A stretch of 45,078 nucleotides of DNA, from the NCBI GenBank assembly GCA_910575665.1, contig CAJTFB010000032.1, forward strand, positions 1 through 45,078, read 5' to 3'. Source of the stretch: Eubacteriaceae bacterium. GTDB lineage: Bacteria > Bacillota > Clostridia > Lachnospirales > Lachnospiraceae. Below are positions 8,568 to 16,956 of this stretch, one piece after another (position 1 is the stretch's first letter; the number at the start of each line of letters is the position of its first letter). The notes beneath the pieces were generated by a model that was not told the DNA's origin, searched no databases, and worked only from the letters and a program-made list of their open reading frames with translations. The position numbers were made by a program, and so were the translations under genes.

Positions 8568-9737
8568 ATGTTAGGAAATTTTGCTTATTGTAACCCAACG
8601 AAATTATATTTTGGAGACGAGTCATTAAAATATCTGAGTGAGGAACTGCCAAAGTATGGGGAAAATGTGGTTTTGGTTTATGGAGGTGGTTCTGTCAAAA
8701 AGAATGGTATTTATGATGAAGTGATGGAAATCTTAAAAGCAAACAGCAGGAATGTTGCTGAGATTGCCGGCGTTATGCCGAATCCAACACTGGAAAAGTT
8801 GTATGAGGGTATAGAAGTTGCAAGGAAACATAAGGTGGATTTGATTCTTGCTGTCGGCGGAGGTTCCGTGTGTGACTATGCCAAAGCAGTTTCGGTATCG
8901 GTGCATTGTGACGAAGATCCGTGGGAGAAATATTACTTGAAATTTGAAGAACCGGACTGCGGGATTGTTCCTGTCGGGTGTGTTCTGACAATGGCAGGTA
9001 CCGGCTCAGAGATGAATGCCGGGGCAGTCATCACGAACCGTGAGGCAAAACTCAAAATCGGTCATGTATTTGCGGATGAAATGATTATGCCGAGATTTTC
9101 CATTCTGAATCCGAAATATACACTGACGCTGCCGCATTACCAGATGGTTTCGGGGATATACGATATTTTCAACCATATTTGTGAGCAGTATTTTTCCGGT
9201 GAGGATGATAATACCAGTGACTATATCAGTGAAGGGCTGATGCGTTCGGTTATTCATTCCGGCAGGATTGCGAATAAAGACCCGCAGAATTATGAGGCGA
9301 GAAGCAATCTGATGTGGACGGCAACATGGGCATTAAATACGCTTGTCGCAAAAGGAAAATCTACTGACTGGATGGTTCATATGCTGGGGCAGGCGGTAGG
9401 CGCCCATACGGATGCCACACATGGAATGACTTTGTCTGCGGTATCCCTGCCGTATTACCGTTATATCATGCCCTATGGTCTTTCTAAGTTTGTGCGTTTT
9501 GCAGAGAATGTGTGGGGCGTAGATGCTGCCGGAAAAACGGATGAGCAGGTGGCGGAGGAAGGTTTGGCGGCAATGGAAAACTGGATGAATGAGCTGGGGC
9601 TTGTTATGAATATTACGGAACTTGGGGCTGATGAGGGAATGCTCGAAGGGATTGCCGACAGTACGTTGATTCTCGACGGAGGCTATAAAGTGCCTGAACA
9701 TGATGATATTGTAATGATATTCCGAAACAGTCTGTAA
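8568..9737 (+). CDS. Iron-containing (group III) alcohol dehydrogenase
   Basis: A 389-aa protein of the Fe-ADH/BdhA-like family. Visible are the cofactor-binding GGGSVKKNGIYD near 42-53 and AVGGGSVCDYAKAVS near 94-108. Metal ligands are likely in IYDIFNHICEQY (Asp and His near 195-205) and in LGQAVGAHTDATHGMT (His near 270-285). The enzyme would reduce aldehydes or ketones to alcohols with NAD(P)H, or the reverse, in the cytoplasm. It lies 52 bp after the SDR with an AAAAAGGAGG ribosome site. An aldehyde-detoxification or redox-balancing role fits the neighbours but is inference. Confidence 0.93.
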   Translation: MLGNFAYCNPTKLYFGDESLKYLSEELPKYGENVVLVYGGGSVKKNGIYDEVMEILKANSRNVAEIAGVMPNPTLEKLYEGIEVARKHKVDLILAVGGGSVCDYAKAVSVSVHCDEDPWEKYYLKFEEPDCGIVPVGCVLTMAGTGSEMNAGAVITNREAKLKIGHVFADEMIMPRFSILNPKYTLTLPHYQMVSGIYDIFNHICEQYFSGEDDNTSDYISEGLMRSVIHSGRIANKDPQNYEARSNLMWTATWALNTLVAKGKSTDWMVHMLGQAVGAHTDATHGMTLSAVSLPYYRYIMPYGLSKFVRFAENVWGVDAAGKTDEQVAEEGLAAMENWMNELGLVMNITELGADEGMLEGIADSTLILDGGYKVPEHDDIVMIFRNSL

Positions 9738-9806
9738 GAAAATGCCGGAAAAAATACAAATCGGAACAGTTGAAATTTTTTGCAGTTCATGGAAAGGAGG
9801 GCTTTC

Positions 9807-10298
9807 TTGAAAAAATTTTTTATTCTATTTATGGTATTTATGCTGGTTTTGAGTTTCACAGCTTGTGAAAATGAAGCACAGTCAAATGACAGTGAGCCAT
9901 CATCTGTAGAAAGAAAGGAAACAGAAGAAGTGGAGGATATGACAGCAATGAAAATGAGTGTAACGATAGGAGAACAGTCTTTTACTGCGACATTAGAAAA
10001 TAATGATGCAACCCATGAACTGTTAAAATTGATGGAGAAAGCACCAATCTCTATCGAAATGGACGATTATTCCGGTTTTGAAAAAGTGGGTCCGCTTGGG
10101 AAGAGCCTGCCATCTGATAACCGGAAGATGACTACGCAGGCAGGGGACATTGTTCTTTACAGCGGAAACCAGATTGTTATGTTTTATGGTTCTAATTCAT
10201 GGGAATATACTGGGATTGGAAGAATTGATGATTTGTCCGGTTGGGAAGATGCATTGGGAACAGGCAGCGTTACAGCCGTATTTTCTATTGCAAAATAA
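9807..10298 (+). CDS. Cyclophilin-like-fold lipoprotein, paralogue 1
   Basis: About 163 aa. The start is TTG 9807, six bases after the GGAGG of AAAGGAGGG, giving MKKFFILFMVFMLVLSFTAC, a lipoprotein signal with lipobox LSFTAC. After a short acidic linker, residues 50-160 form a small domain: VTIGEQSFTATLENNDATHE, then GDIVLYSGNQIVMFYGSNSW and GTGSVTAVFSI. This matches the cyclophilin-like beta-barrel family (Cyclophil_like2), which lacks proven isomerase activity. Three more proteins in the window carry the same domain. It would be anchored on the outer face of the membrane. Function is unknown. Confidence 0.8.
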   Translation: MKKFFILFMVFMLVLSFTACENEAQSNDSEPSSVERKETEEVEDMTAMKMSVTIGEQSFTATLENNDATHELLKLMEKAPISIEMDDYSGFEKVGPLGKSLPSDNRKMTTQAGDIVLYSGNQIVMFYGSNSWEYTGIGRIDDLSGWEDALGTGSVTAVFSIAK

Positions 10299-10337
10299 GA
10301 TTCATAAAAAGGAATAGCCTGAAAGGAGGCTTGTTGC

Positions 10338-10601
10338 ATGAGTGCGATTATAAATAATAATCGGGAGCAGGAACACATCGTTTTGAATATGAAAGATGCC
10401 GGATGCAGTGAAGATACCATACAGCGTTTTTTGCTTTGCTATCAGGCAGATGATATAAAAGGGGAATTAAAGGTCTTGTCAAATCACAGGCAGGCATTAT
10501 TGGATGAGGTTCATAAGGGGCAGAAAGAAATTGACTGTCTGGATTATCTCGTGTATCAGATTGAAAAAGGTTTGAAAACAAAAGAATCAGGAGGCAGATG
10601 A
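10338..10601 (+). CDS. Small helical protein, partner of the aldo/keto reductase
   Basis: An 87-aa cytoplasmic protein, almost entirely helical, with NMKDAGCSEDTIQRFL then LKVLSNHRQALLDEVHKGQK and LDYLVYQIEKGL. The second half resembles the effector-side coiled coil of MerR regulators, but no DNA-binding domain is present. It has a good ribosome site (AAGGAGGC) and its stop codon overlaps the ATG of the aldo/keto reductase, so the two are translationally coupled. From memory, similar small proteins occur next to aldo/keto reductases in Clostridia. A function cannot be assigned. Confidence 0.7.
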   Translation: MSAIINNNREQEHIVLNMKDAGCSEDTIQRFLLCYQADDIKGELKVLSNHRQALLDEVHKGQKEIDCLDYLVYQIEKGLKTKESGGR

Positions 10602-11701
10602 TGGAATACAGGGTAAACCGGCAGACAGGGGATAGAATCAGTGTGATTGGTCTGGGTACCAGTTATATTGCAGAGTCCGATGAAAAGACAGCCATAGAGG
10701 CACTTATTTACGCTTATGAACATGGAATCAATTATGCAGACCTCGCCACAGCCGGGGCAAAGACATTTTCTTATTATGGAACTGCGTTCAGAAGTGTCCG
10801 GGAGAAGATGTACTATCAAGTGCATTTTGGCGCAAATTACGAAAGTGGGGAGTATGGATGGACGACAGACCTGGAGACGGTAAAGCGACAGATTGATTGG
10901 CAGATGAAAGCTCTGAAGACAGATTACATCAATTATGGGTTCATTCACTGTCTGGATGGGGAGAATGACTGGAAGGAATATCAGGAGAATGGAGTGTTAC
11001 AGTTTCTGCTGGATATGCAAAAAAGCGGAGCCGTTAAACACATTGGATTTTCTACGCATACACCGTCTTTGGCACATCGGGTGTTGGATACCGGGCTGGT
11101 GGATCAGCTAATGTTTTCCATAAATCCCGGATATGACTATCAGCATGGAGAATATGCCAAAGGAAGTGCTGGTGAAAGAATGGATTTGTACCGCCACTGT
11201 GAGACGGCGGGGGTGGGAATATCCGTTATGAAACCCTTTTCAGCGGGGCAGCTTTTGGATGCGAAAACTTCTCCCTTTGGCAGGGCAATATCCCAGTACC
11301 AATGTATCCAGTATGCTCTTGATAAGCCGGGTGTCCTAACGGTATTGCCGGGAATCCGCAATGTGGAGGATGTAAAACTTCTGCTGGGATTTTTTGACGC
11401 GGCAGAGGAAGAACGGGATTATTCCGTACTTGGCTCCTGCACGCCTGTGGAAATGGCAGGAACATGTGTGTATTGCAATCACTGTCAGCCGTGTCCTGCC
11501 GGTTTGAACGTAGGACTGATAAATAAATATTATGACCTTGCAAAAGCTGGAGATGTGATGGCAGCAGAGCATTATCAGAATTTGGAGCTTCGTGCGGATG
11601 CCTGCATCCGGTGTGGACATTGCGAATCCCGCTGTCCGTTCCATGTAAAGCAGATGGCAAGGATGGAGGAAATAGATGCCTTTTTTAATCGTGAAAAGTG
11701 A
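10601..11701 (+). CDS. Aldo/keto reductase with C-terminal 4Fe-4S clusters
   Basis: About 366 aa. The start is taken as the second ATG (10601), seven bases after AGGAGGC; an ATG at 10598 is also possible. The N-terminal 270 residues form the aldo/keto reductase barrel (VIGLGTSYI, NYADLATAG, FIHCLDG, HIGFSTHTP). The C-terminus has two cysteine groups, CVYCNHCQPCP and CIRCGHCESRCP, as in ferredoxin-like 4Fe-4S domains. Of the usual Asp-Tyr-Lys-His tetrad I can place Asp, Tyr and His, but the strand that normally carries Lys reads YYQVHFG, so the Lys seems absent. The enzyme may take electrons from the clusters rather than act as a normal NADPH reductase. Confidence 0.9.
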   Translation: MEYRVNRQTGDRISVIGLGTSYIAESDEKTAIEALIYAYEHGINYADLATAGAKTFSYYGTAFRSVREKMYYQVHFGANYESGEYGWTTDLETVKRQIDWQMKALKTDYINYGFIHCLDGENDWKEYQENGVLQFLLDMQKSGAVKHIGFSTHTPSLAHRVLDTGLVDQLMFSINPGYDYQHGEYAKGSAGERMDLYRHCETAGVGISVMKPFSAGQLLDAKTSPFGRAISQYQCIQYALDKPGVLTVLPGIRNVEDVKLLLGFFDAAEEERDYSVLGSCTPVEMAGTCVYCNHCQPCPAGLNVGLINKYYDLAKAGDVMAAEHYQNLELRADACIRCGHCESRCPFHVKQMARMEEIDAFFNREK

Positions 11702-11771
11702 TGTAGTTGTAGCAGTGCCGTAAAAAGGTAATTTTCATTATCTGTCTGTTATCATTTTGGAGGTGATACTA

Positions 11772-12530
11772 TTGAATAAAAACAAACGGAAAAATTTAAT
11801 CTTTTCATTGTTGCTTGTCGCCACTCTGTTATCGGGAATGATTTTATCCCCTGTTGCTATGATAAGAGCAGAGGCAAAAACAAAATTGTCTGTGACAGCG
11901 AAGGTTGGCTCAAAAAAAGTAAATAAAAAGACAATACATATGAAAAAGGGCAGCAGCAGAAAAATCAAACTGTCTGTTGTACCAAAGCAGTCAGAAATTA
12001 AGAAAACATATAAATCCTCAAGGAAGGATATTGTGTCTGTCAGCAGGACTGGAAAGCTGAAAGCAAAGAAGGCAGGTACGGCAAAAATAACGGTTACGAT
12101 GTCAGGGAAAAATATTCGGAAAACGAAACTGTGGTTTAAGGTAAAGGTAAGCGGTCAGAGTGGTTCAGATAAAGAAACAGGCACATCAGTCACCCTTACA
12201 GTAAAGGGACAGTCATTTCGGGCAGTATTTTATAACAATAAAACAGCAAATGCATTACTGGAGAAAATGCCAATGACACTTAATATGAAGGAAATGAATG
12301 GAAATGAAAAGTATCATTATTTTGATACGGAATTTCCTACAAACGAGAGGTCTCCGGGGGAAATTTCAGCAGGGGATATTATGCTGTATGGCTCGAATTG
12401 TCTGGTAACGTTTTACAAATCGCACAGTACCTCTTATCAGTATACACCTGTGGGGAAGATTGAGGATGCTTCCGGTTTTGCAAAAGCGGTGGGAAACGGA
12501 AATGTAACCATTCAATTTACTGTTAAATGA
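11772..12530 (+). CDS. Secreted Ig-like (BIG2) plus cyclophilin-like protein, paralogue 2
   Basis: About 252 aa. TTG 11772 lies six bases after GGAGGTG and is preferred over the upstream TTG inside the ribosome site. A signal peptide (IFSLLLVATLLSGMIL) is followed by a Lys-rich Ig-like domain at about 30-130, with the BIG2 signature KLKAKKAGTAKITVT. A cyclophilin-like domain then runs from about 140 to 250 (TLTVKGQSFRAVFYNN, MNGNEKYHYFDTEFP, GDIMLYGSNCLVTFYKS, GNVTIQFTV). The strongly basic Ig-like domain could hold the protein in the anionic cell wall. It is related in domain order to the protein at 13746. No enzymatic residues are recognised. Confidence 0.8.
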   Translation: MNKNKRKNLIFSLLLVATLLSGMILSPVAMIRAEAKTKLSVTAKVGSKKVNKKTIHMKKGSSRKIKLSVVPKQSEIKKTYKSSRKDIVSVSRTGKLKAKKAGTAKITVTMSGKNIRKTKLWFKVKVSGQSGSDKETGTSVTLTVKGQSFRAVFYNNKTANALLEKMPMTLNMKEMNGNEKYHYFDTEFPTNERSPGEISAGDIMLYGSNCLVTFYKSHSTSYQYTPVGKIEDASGFAKAVGNGNVTIQFTVK

Positions 12531-12570
12531 GGCAGGCTTATAGAAGACCGACTTGAAAGGATGAGGCAAA

Positions 12571-13701
12571 ATGGGAAAATTCATGAAAAACCATAGATGG
12601 GTAAAAGCAATTTTGGTGATATTGGTTATTCTTATGATTTTGCTGTTGGCGGCACTGTTGTTTTTGAAATTATGGCCGGCTTTTGGCGGAAGGGCTTCGG
12701 CAGAGGATCGGAAAAATTATGAAGCCAGGGCGGAGAATTATCGTGATGGGAAGTTTTATAATGATGGCGATTTTCAGATTGTCAGGGAAACGGAGCAGAC
12801 GGATGAATACATTATGTCCGGGAAGGGAACGAAACCGGAAGAAGAGATTCCGGTGGAAGAACCGGCTTTTGATGAGGAATTGCCGGAGGATGAAGTAAGG
12901 GTTACCTGGTTTGGGCATTCTTCCCTTCTTCTTCAGATGCATGGGATGAACATACTGATTGACCCGGTATTCAGTGAAAGGAGTTCCCCGGTATCTTTTG
13001 TAGGGAATAAGCGCTTTTCACATCCGCCTGTTGAAGCAGGGGAATTGCCTTCGATTGACCTGTTAATATTGTCTCACGACCATTATGACCATCTGGATTA
13101 TAACGTAATAAAGGAAATCGACGAAAAGGTGGAACAGTATATCGTACCGCTCGGCGTGGAAAACCATCTGGAGCGTTGGGGCGTGGAGGAAAAGAAAATC
13201 CGGAATATGGCATGGTGGGAGGAAACGACAGTTGGCGGTCTTACGGTGGGCTGCACGCCGGCAAGGCATTATTCTGGAAGAAGCCTGGATGACCAGTTTG
13301 CAACGCTTTGGGCGTCATGGGTATTTCAGGATGAATACCATAAGGTGTTTGAGAGCGGGGACAGCGGATATGGCAGTCAGTATGAGAAAATCCATGAAAA
13401 ATATGGTGATTTTGATTTTGTCATGACGGATTGTGCCCAGTATGATGTAAACTGGCCGGAAGTCCATATGTTCCCGGAGGAGGCGATTCAGGCAGCGCAG
13501 GCACTTGGCGCGAAAGCGGCTATGCCAATCCATTGGGGCGCTTTTGCACTGGCAAACCATCCGTGGGATGATTCCGTAGAACGCTTCGTAGCCACGGGAG
13601 AGCAGGCGGGATTACAGATTGTAACACCGCAGATTGGGGAGACAATGAATCTGAACAGTATGGAAAATAGCATGAAACGCTGGTGGAAAGATATATTATA
13701 G
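12571..13701 (+). CDS. Membrane-anchored metallo-beta-lactamase-fold hydrolase (UlaG/NAPE-PLD-like)
   Basis: A 376-aa protein with a single N-terminal transmembrane segment (about 10-32), so the catalytic domain is probably extracytoplasmic. The metal-binding set is present: HDHYDHLD near residue 170, PARHYSG, ESGDSGYGS and MPIHWGAF. The opening VTWFGHSSLLLQMHGMNILI and DPVFSERSSP are characteristic of the NAPE-PLD/UlaG-like branch, which hydrolyses phosphodiester or lactone bonds. Substrate is unknown; a phospholipid or N-acyl lipid is possible by family. It lies between two secreted cyclophilin-like genes, 40 bp after the first, consistent with one operon. Confidence 0.88.
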   Translation: MGKFMKNHRWVKAILVILVILMILLLAALLFLKLWPAFGGRASAEDRKNYEARAENYRDGKFYNDGDFQIVRETEQTDEYIMSGKGTKPEEEIPVEEPAFDEELPEDEVRVTWFGHSSLLLQMHGMNILIDPVFSERSSPVSFVGNKRFSHPPVEAGELPSIDLLILSHDHYDHLDYNVIKEIDEKVEQYIVPLGVENHLERWGVEEKKIRNMAWWEETTVGGLTVGCTPARHYSGRSLDDQFATLWASWVFQDEYHKVFESGDSGYGSQYEKIHEKYGDFDFVMTDCAQYDVNWPEVHMFPEEAIQAAQALGAKAAMPIHWGAFALANHPWDDSVERFVATGEQAGLQIVTPQIGETMNLNSMENSMKRWWKDIL

Positions 13702-13745
13702 CCCGCTTTTATGGATATGAGTGTTTTTGCAAAGGAGGTATTGCC

Positions 13746-14741
13746 ATGCAGTACAGGAGTAAAATAATTTCCTGTCTTTTGGTTATTTGTCTGTTATTCA
13801 GTTTTTTGTATATAGACAGGATGCCTGTTTCAGCGGCGGGCAGTTCTAAAATAAAAATTCGCCTGACTGTAGATAACCGAAATGTTTCAGGAAAGACAGT
13901 TTCTATAAGGAAGGGAAAAAAGAAAAAAGTAAGGGTAACTGTTTCCAGGAAGAAAAATGCCGGGATTTCCTTTCGTTCCAATAAAAGAAGTGTCGCAGCA
14001 GTATCTAAAACAGGAAAAATTACGGCTAAAAGAATCGGAACGGCTAAAATTACTGTTACAGTAAAATCAAGAAAGAAAAAGTATAAGGGATGGCTAAAAG
14101 TAAAGGTAGTTGCCCCAAAAAGAAAAAATGATGCCTCGTTGCCAACAAAATCCCCGGTTCCTTCACCAACGGTTATGCCAACGGATATTTGGGTGACAGA
14201 ACCAACCAGCACACCAGTGATAGAGCCAACCGACACTCCAATGATAGAACCGTCTGATATGCCGACAGAAAAGCCGGATGGTACTCAAACAACAGAACCG
14301 GCCACTACACCTTCGGAAGTACCATCTGTTCCAACGGCTTCATCACCGTCAGAGAGTCCTGCACCGGATGCAGACACTGTTTCGGATATGTATCAGATAA
14401 CGCTGCGGATAAATGGGAAGGATTTTCCCGCCAAACTATATCAGACAGAGACAACGAAAAGCATCATGCAGAAATTGCCGTTATCTATTACAATGAGTGA
14501 ATTAAATGGAAATGAAAAATATTATTATTTTTCAGAGAATTTTCCGACTCAAACGGAAAGAGTTTCCACAATTCATGCAGGGGATTTGAAACTATACGGT
14601 TCTTCTTGTTTGGTACTCTTTTACGAATCCTTTTCCACTTCTTATAGTTATACTTCTTTAGGATATGTAGAGAATCCGGGAGGACTGGCAGAGGTATTGG
14701 GGACAGGCAGTGTTCATGTAGATGTTTTTAGTTCAGAATAA
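13746..14741 (+). CDS. Secreted Ig-like plus cyclophilin-like protein with Pro/Thr linker, paralogue 3
   Basis: 331 aa. ATG 13746 follows AAAGGAGGTATTGCC; the longer in-frame start overlaps the upstream gene and lacks a ribosome site. A signal peptide (SCLLVICLLFSFLYI) precedes a Lys/Arg-rich Ig-like domain (about 30-125). About 90 residues rich in Pro, Thr, Ser and Glu follow (TPVIEPTDTPMIEPSDMPTE), a flexible, wall-spanning type linker. The C-terminal cyclophilin-like domain (about 220-330) has MSELNGNEKYYYFSENFPTQ and GDLKLYGSSCLVLFYESF. It is close to paralogue 2 in the C-terminal domain and differs mainly by the linker, as expected after duplication. Confidence 0.8.
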   Translation: MQYRSKIISCLLVICLLFSFLYIDRMPVSAAGSSKIKIRLTVDNRNVSGKTVSIRKGKKKKVRVTVSRKKNAGISFRSNKRSVAAVSKTGKITAKRIGTAKITVTVKSRKKKYKGWLKVKVVAPKRKNDASLPTKSPVPSPTVMPTDIWVTEPTSTPVIEPTDTPMIEPSDMPTEKPDGTQTTEPATTPSEVPSVPTASSPSESPAPDADTVSDMYQITLRINGKDFPAKLYQTETTKSIMQKLPLSITMSELNGNEKYYYFSENFPTQTERVSTIHAGDLKLYGSSCLVLFYESFSTSYSYTSLGYVENPGGLAEVLGTGSVHVDVFSSE

Positions 14742-14760
14742 GAGATTGGAGAATGGTTAT

Positions 14761-15879
14761 ATGAAAAAAGAAATCAGTTGTATAATTATGCTGTTACTTA
14801 TAGTTTCTATGCTGGCAGCAGGATGCGGAAAAACAGAACCGGCAAAGACAGAAAAGGGAAGTGAGGATTTGCAGTCTGAACAGGGAAACGGGGAGCGTGG
14901 GGCTGAGGATGCAGACATCATTACTCTGACATCTGAAATTGTTTCTCTGGAGGATGGTTTTTCTGCCGTACAGTATGCAGGAGATTATAAACTGGATCAG
15001 TTTCTGGAGCAGGGCGGGGCGGTCTCTGATGCAGATGTGATGAAATTTTTGACTAAAAATCTGTTTTCCGGAAAGTCTGTTTTAGAGTTTTTTGGAAGTA
15101 TGTTTGGGTGCAGTACCTTATCTGTTCAGAATACAGACGGAAACTACCTTTTTGGAAGGAATTTTGACTGGAATACCTGTAATGCCTTAGTTGTCAGCGC
15201 CAAGCCGGAGGAGGGATATGCCTCTATTTCTACGGTAAATATGGACTTTATTCAGGCAGCGGCAGGGATGGAATCGGAGCGTCTGCCGGATGAAATGAAA
15301 ACGATGGCTGCGTTGTATGCACCTCTGGATGGTATGAATGAAAAGGGGCTTTGTGTCTCTGTAAATATGATTGAGGATTCTGCCTCGATTTCTCAGGATA
15401 CGGGTAAGAAAGACATTACCACGACAACAGCAGTCCGACTGTTGTTAGACAAGGCAGCAGATGTGGATGAGGCATTGGAACTGTTAAAAGAGTATGACCT
15501 TCATGCATCAATGAGAATGATGGTACATTTTGCTTTGGCAGACGCAAAGGGTAATGCTGTGGTGGTGGAATATGTTGAAGATGAAATGGTGGTGACGGAT
15601 ACACCGGTGGTAACGAATTTTTATCTGGCAGAGGGGAAAAAGCATGGAATTGGGACAGAGCAGTCCCATACCCGGTATGAAATTCTCACAAAGCTGCTAA
15701 AAGAAAAGAAAACGATGAATGGGCAGGATGTCAGGGATGCACTGGACAGCGTCAGCAAGGATAATTTTGATGACCCCTCGTCAACGGAGTGGAGTATTGT
15801 CTTTCATCAGGGTAATGGAGAGGTTTGGTATTATCACCGGGAGAATTACGAGAAAGCATATAAATTCAAAATTAGATGA
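14761..15879 (+). CDS. Lipoprotein N-terminal-nucleophile amide hydrolase (choloylglycine hydrolase/C45-like)
   Basis: 372 aa from ATG 14761. The signal ends in lipobox LAAGC (Cys22), so the protein is membrane-anchored outside the cell. From about residue 110 the Ntn fold begins: FGCSTLSVQNTDGNYLFGRN, with Cys117 as the probable catalytic cysteine exposed after removal of a propeptide. The downstream GMNEKGLCVSVNMIED and DPSSTEWSIVFHQ parts are typical of the linear-amide C-N hydrolase clan (choloylglycine hydrolase, penicillin V acylase, acid ceramidase-like). It would cleave amides such as conjugated bile acids or N-acyl amines. The substrate cannot be read from sequence, and an extracellular lipoprotein form is less common than cytoplasmic bile salt hydrolase. 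Confidence 0.85.
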   Translation: MKKEISCIIMLLLIVSMLAAGCGKTEPAKTEKGSEDLQSEQGNGERGAEDADIITLTSEIVSLEDGFSAVQYAGDYKLDQFLEQGGAVSDADVMKFLTKNLFSGKSVLEFFGSMFGCSTLSVQNTDGNYLFGRNFDWNTCNALVVSAKPEEGYASISTVNMDFIQAAAGMESERLPDEMKTMAALYAPLDGMNEKGLCVSVNMIEDSASISQDTGKKDITTTTAVRLLLDKAADVDEALELLKEYDLHASMRMMVHFALADAKGNAVVVEYVEDEMVVTDTPVVTNFYLAEGKKHGIGTEQSHTRYEILTKLLKEKKTMNGQDVRDALDSVSKDNFDDPSSTEWSIVFHQGNGEVWYYHRENYEKAYKFKIR

Positions 15880-15937
15880 AATAGTAGAAGTTGATTGTTA
15901 TATTATGAAACTGATAATGGAAATGGAGGAAAAGCAA

Positions 15938-16888
15938 ATGGCATATGGCTATATTAAAGAATTAAGTGAGAAAGTAGAAAGAAAGCATGTACGTTACAAT
16001 AATCGTTATGGTATGGCGATTGCAGCAGATATTTATACACCGAAAGTTTTGGATCAGACAAAGAAATACCCTGCGTTAATTATAGGTGCACCTTATGGTG
16101 GTGTCAAGGAGCAGGGACCTTGTATTTATGCTGATGAACTGGCTCAACGAGGTTATGTAATTCTTACTTTTGATCAGGTATTTATGGGTGAGTCTTCTGG
16201 AGAACCGAGACATATATCCAGTCCGGATTTGTTTGCAGAATCTTTTAGTGCAGCAGTTGATTATCTCGGAGTAAAAATACCATATGTTGACAGGGAAAGG
16301 ATTGGTGTTATTGGTATCTGTGGTTCTGGCGGTTTTGCATTGTCTGCGGCATCTGTGGATGTCAGGATTAAAGCTGTTGCAACGACATCCATGTATGATA
16401 TTTCTAATATCCGTGATATGGCCGGTCTTTCAAAGGAACAGATTGATAATATGAAAAAACAATTGTGTGAACAAAGATGGAGGGATTTTGAAAATGGAGA
16501 GCCGGAGTATCATCCGACTTTTCCAGAAATACCATATGCAGATGAGGATATTCCGGAAACGGATTCCGTTACGAATGAGTGGAATCGTTTTTATGCGACT
16601 GGCAGAGGACACCATCCAAATGCGTTAGGAGGTTTTACGACTACATCGAATCTTGTAATGATGCAGTTTAAGTGTCTTGATTATGTAGAGGAGATTTCTC
16701 CAAGACCGGTTTTGCTGATTGCCGGGGATAGGGCACACTCAAAATCATTTTCGAAAGCGGCTTATGCGAAGGCGGCAGAACCAAAAGAATTATATATTGT
16801 AGAGGGTGCGGAACATATTGACCTGTATGATAAAACAGAGTTTATTCCATTTGAAAAATTGGATGATTTTTTCAAGAAAAATCTTTAA
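15938..16888 (+). CDS. Alpha/beta hydrolase, dienelactone-hydrolase/YcjY-like
   Basis: 316 aa. The start at 15938 has a GGAGGA ribosome site eight bases upstream; longer in-frame starts lie inside the preceding gene. The fold is seen in YPALIIGAPYGGVKEQGP, then GYVILTFDQVFMGESSGEP. The nucleophile elbow is VIGICGSGGFAL, where a Cys or the following Ser is the candidate nucleophile. The acid and His are likely in LLIAGDRAHS and VEGAEHIDLYDK. It is a cytoplasmic hydrolase of unknown ester or lactone substrate. It is the last gene before the LysR regulator, which faces it, and a shared hairpin separates them. Confidence 0.88.
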   Translation: MAYGYIKELSEKVERKHVRYNNRYGMAIAADIYTPKVLDQTKKYPALIIGAPYGGVKEQGPCIYADELAQRGYVILTFDQVFMGESSGEPRHISSPDLFAESFSAAVDYLGVKIPYVDRERIGVIGICGSGGFALSAASVDVRIKAVATTSMYDISNIRDMAGLSKEQIDNMKKQLCEQRWRDFENGEPEYHPTFPEIPYADEDIPETDSVTNEWNRFYATGRGHHPNALGGFTTTSNLVMMQFKCLDYVEEISPRPVLLIAGDRAHSKSFSKAAYAKAAEPKELYIVEGAEHIDLYDKTEFIPFEKLDDFFKKNL

Positions 16889-16913
16889 TTATCAAGTAGT
16901 TCTACAGAAAAAA

Positions 16914-16946
16914 GGGATAGGAAAAATGATAAGTTTTTTCTATCCC
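16914..16946 (+). terminator. Bidirectional terminator between converging genes
   Basis: GGGATAG (16914-16920) pairs with CTATCCC (16940-16946), with adjoining A and T runs on both sides. It lies between the stop codons of the converging alpha/beta hydrolase and LysR genes, so it can end both transcripts. Confidence 0.65.
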
Positions 16947-16956
16947 GTATCTTACA

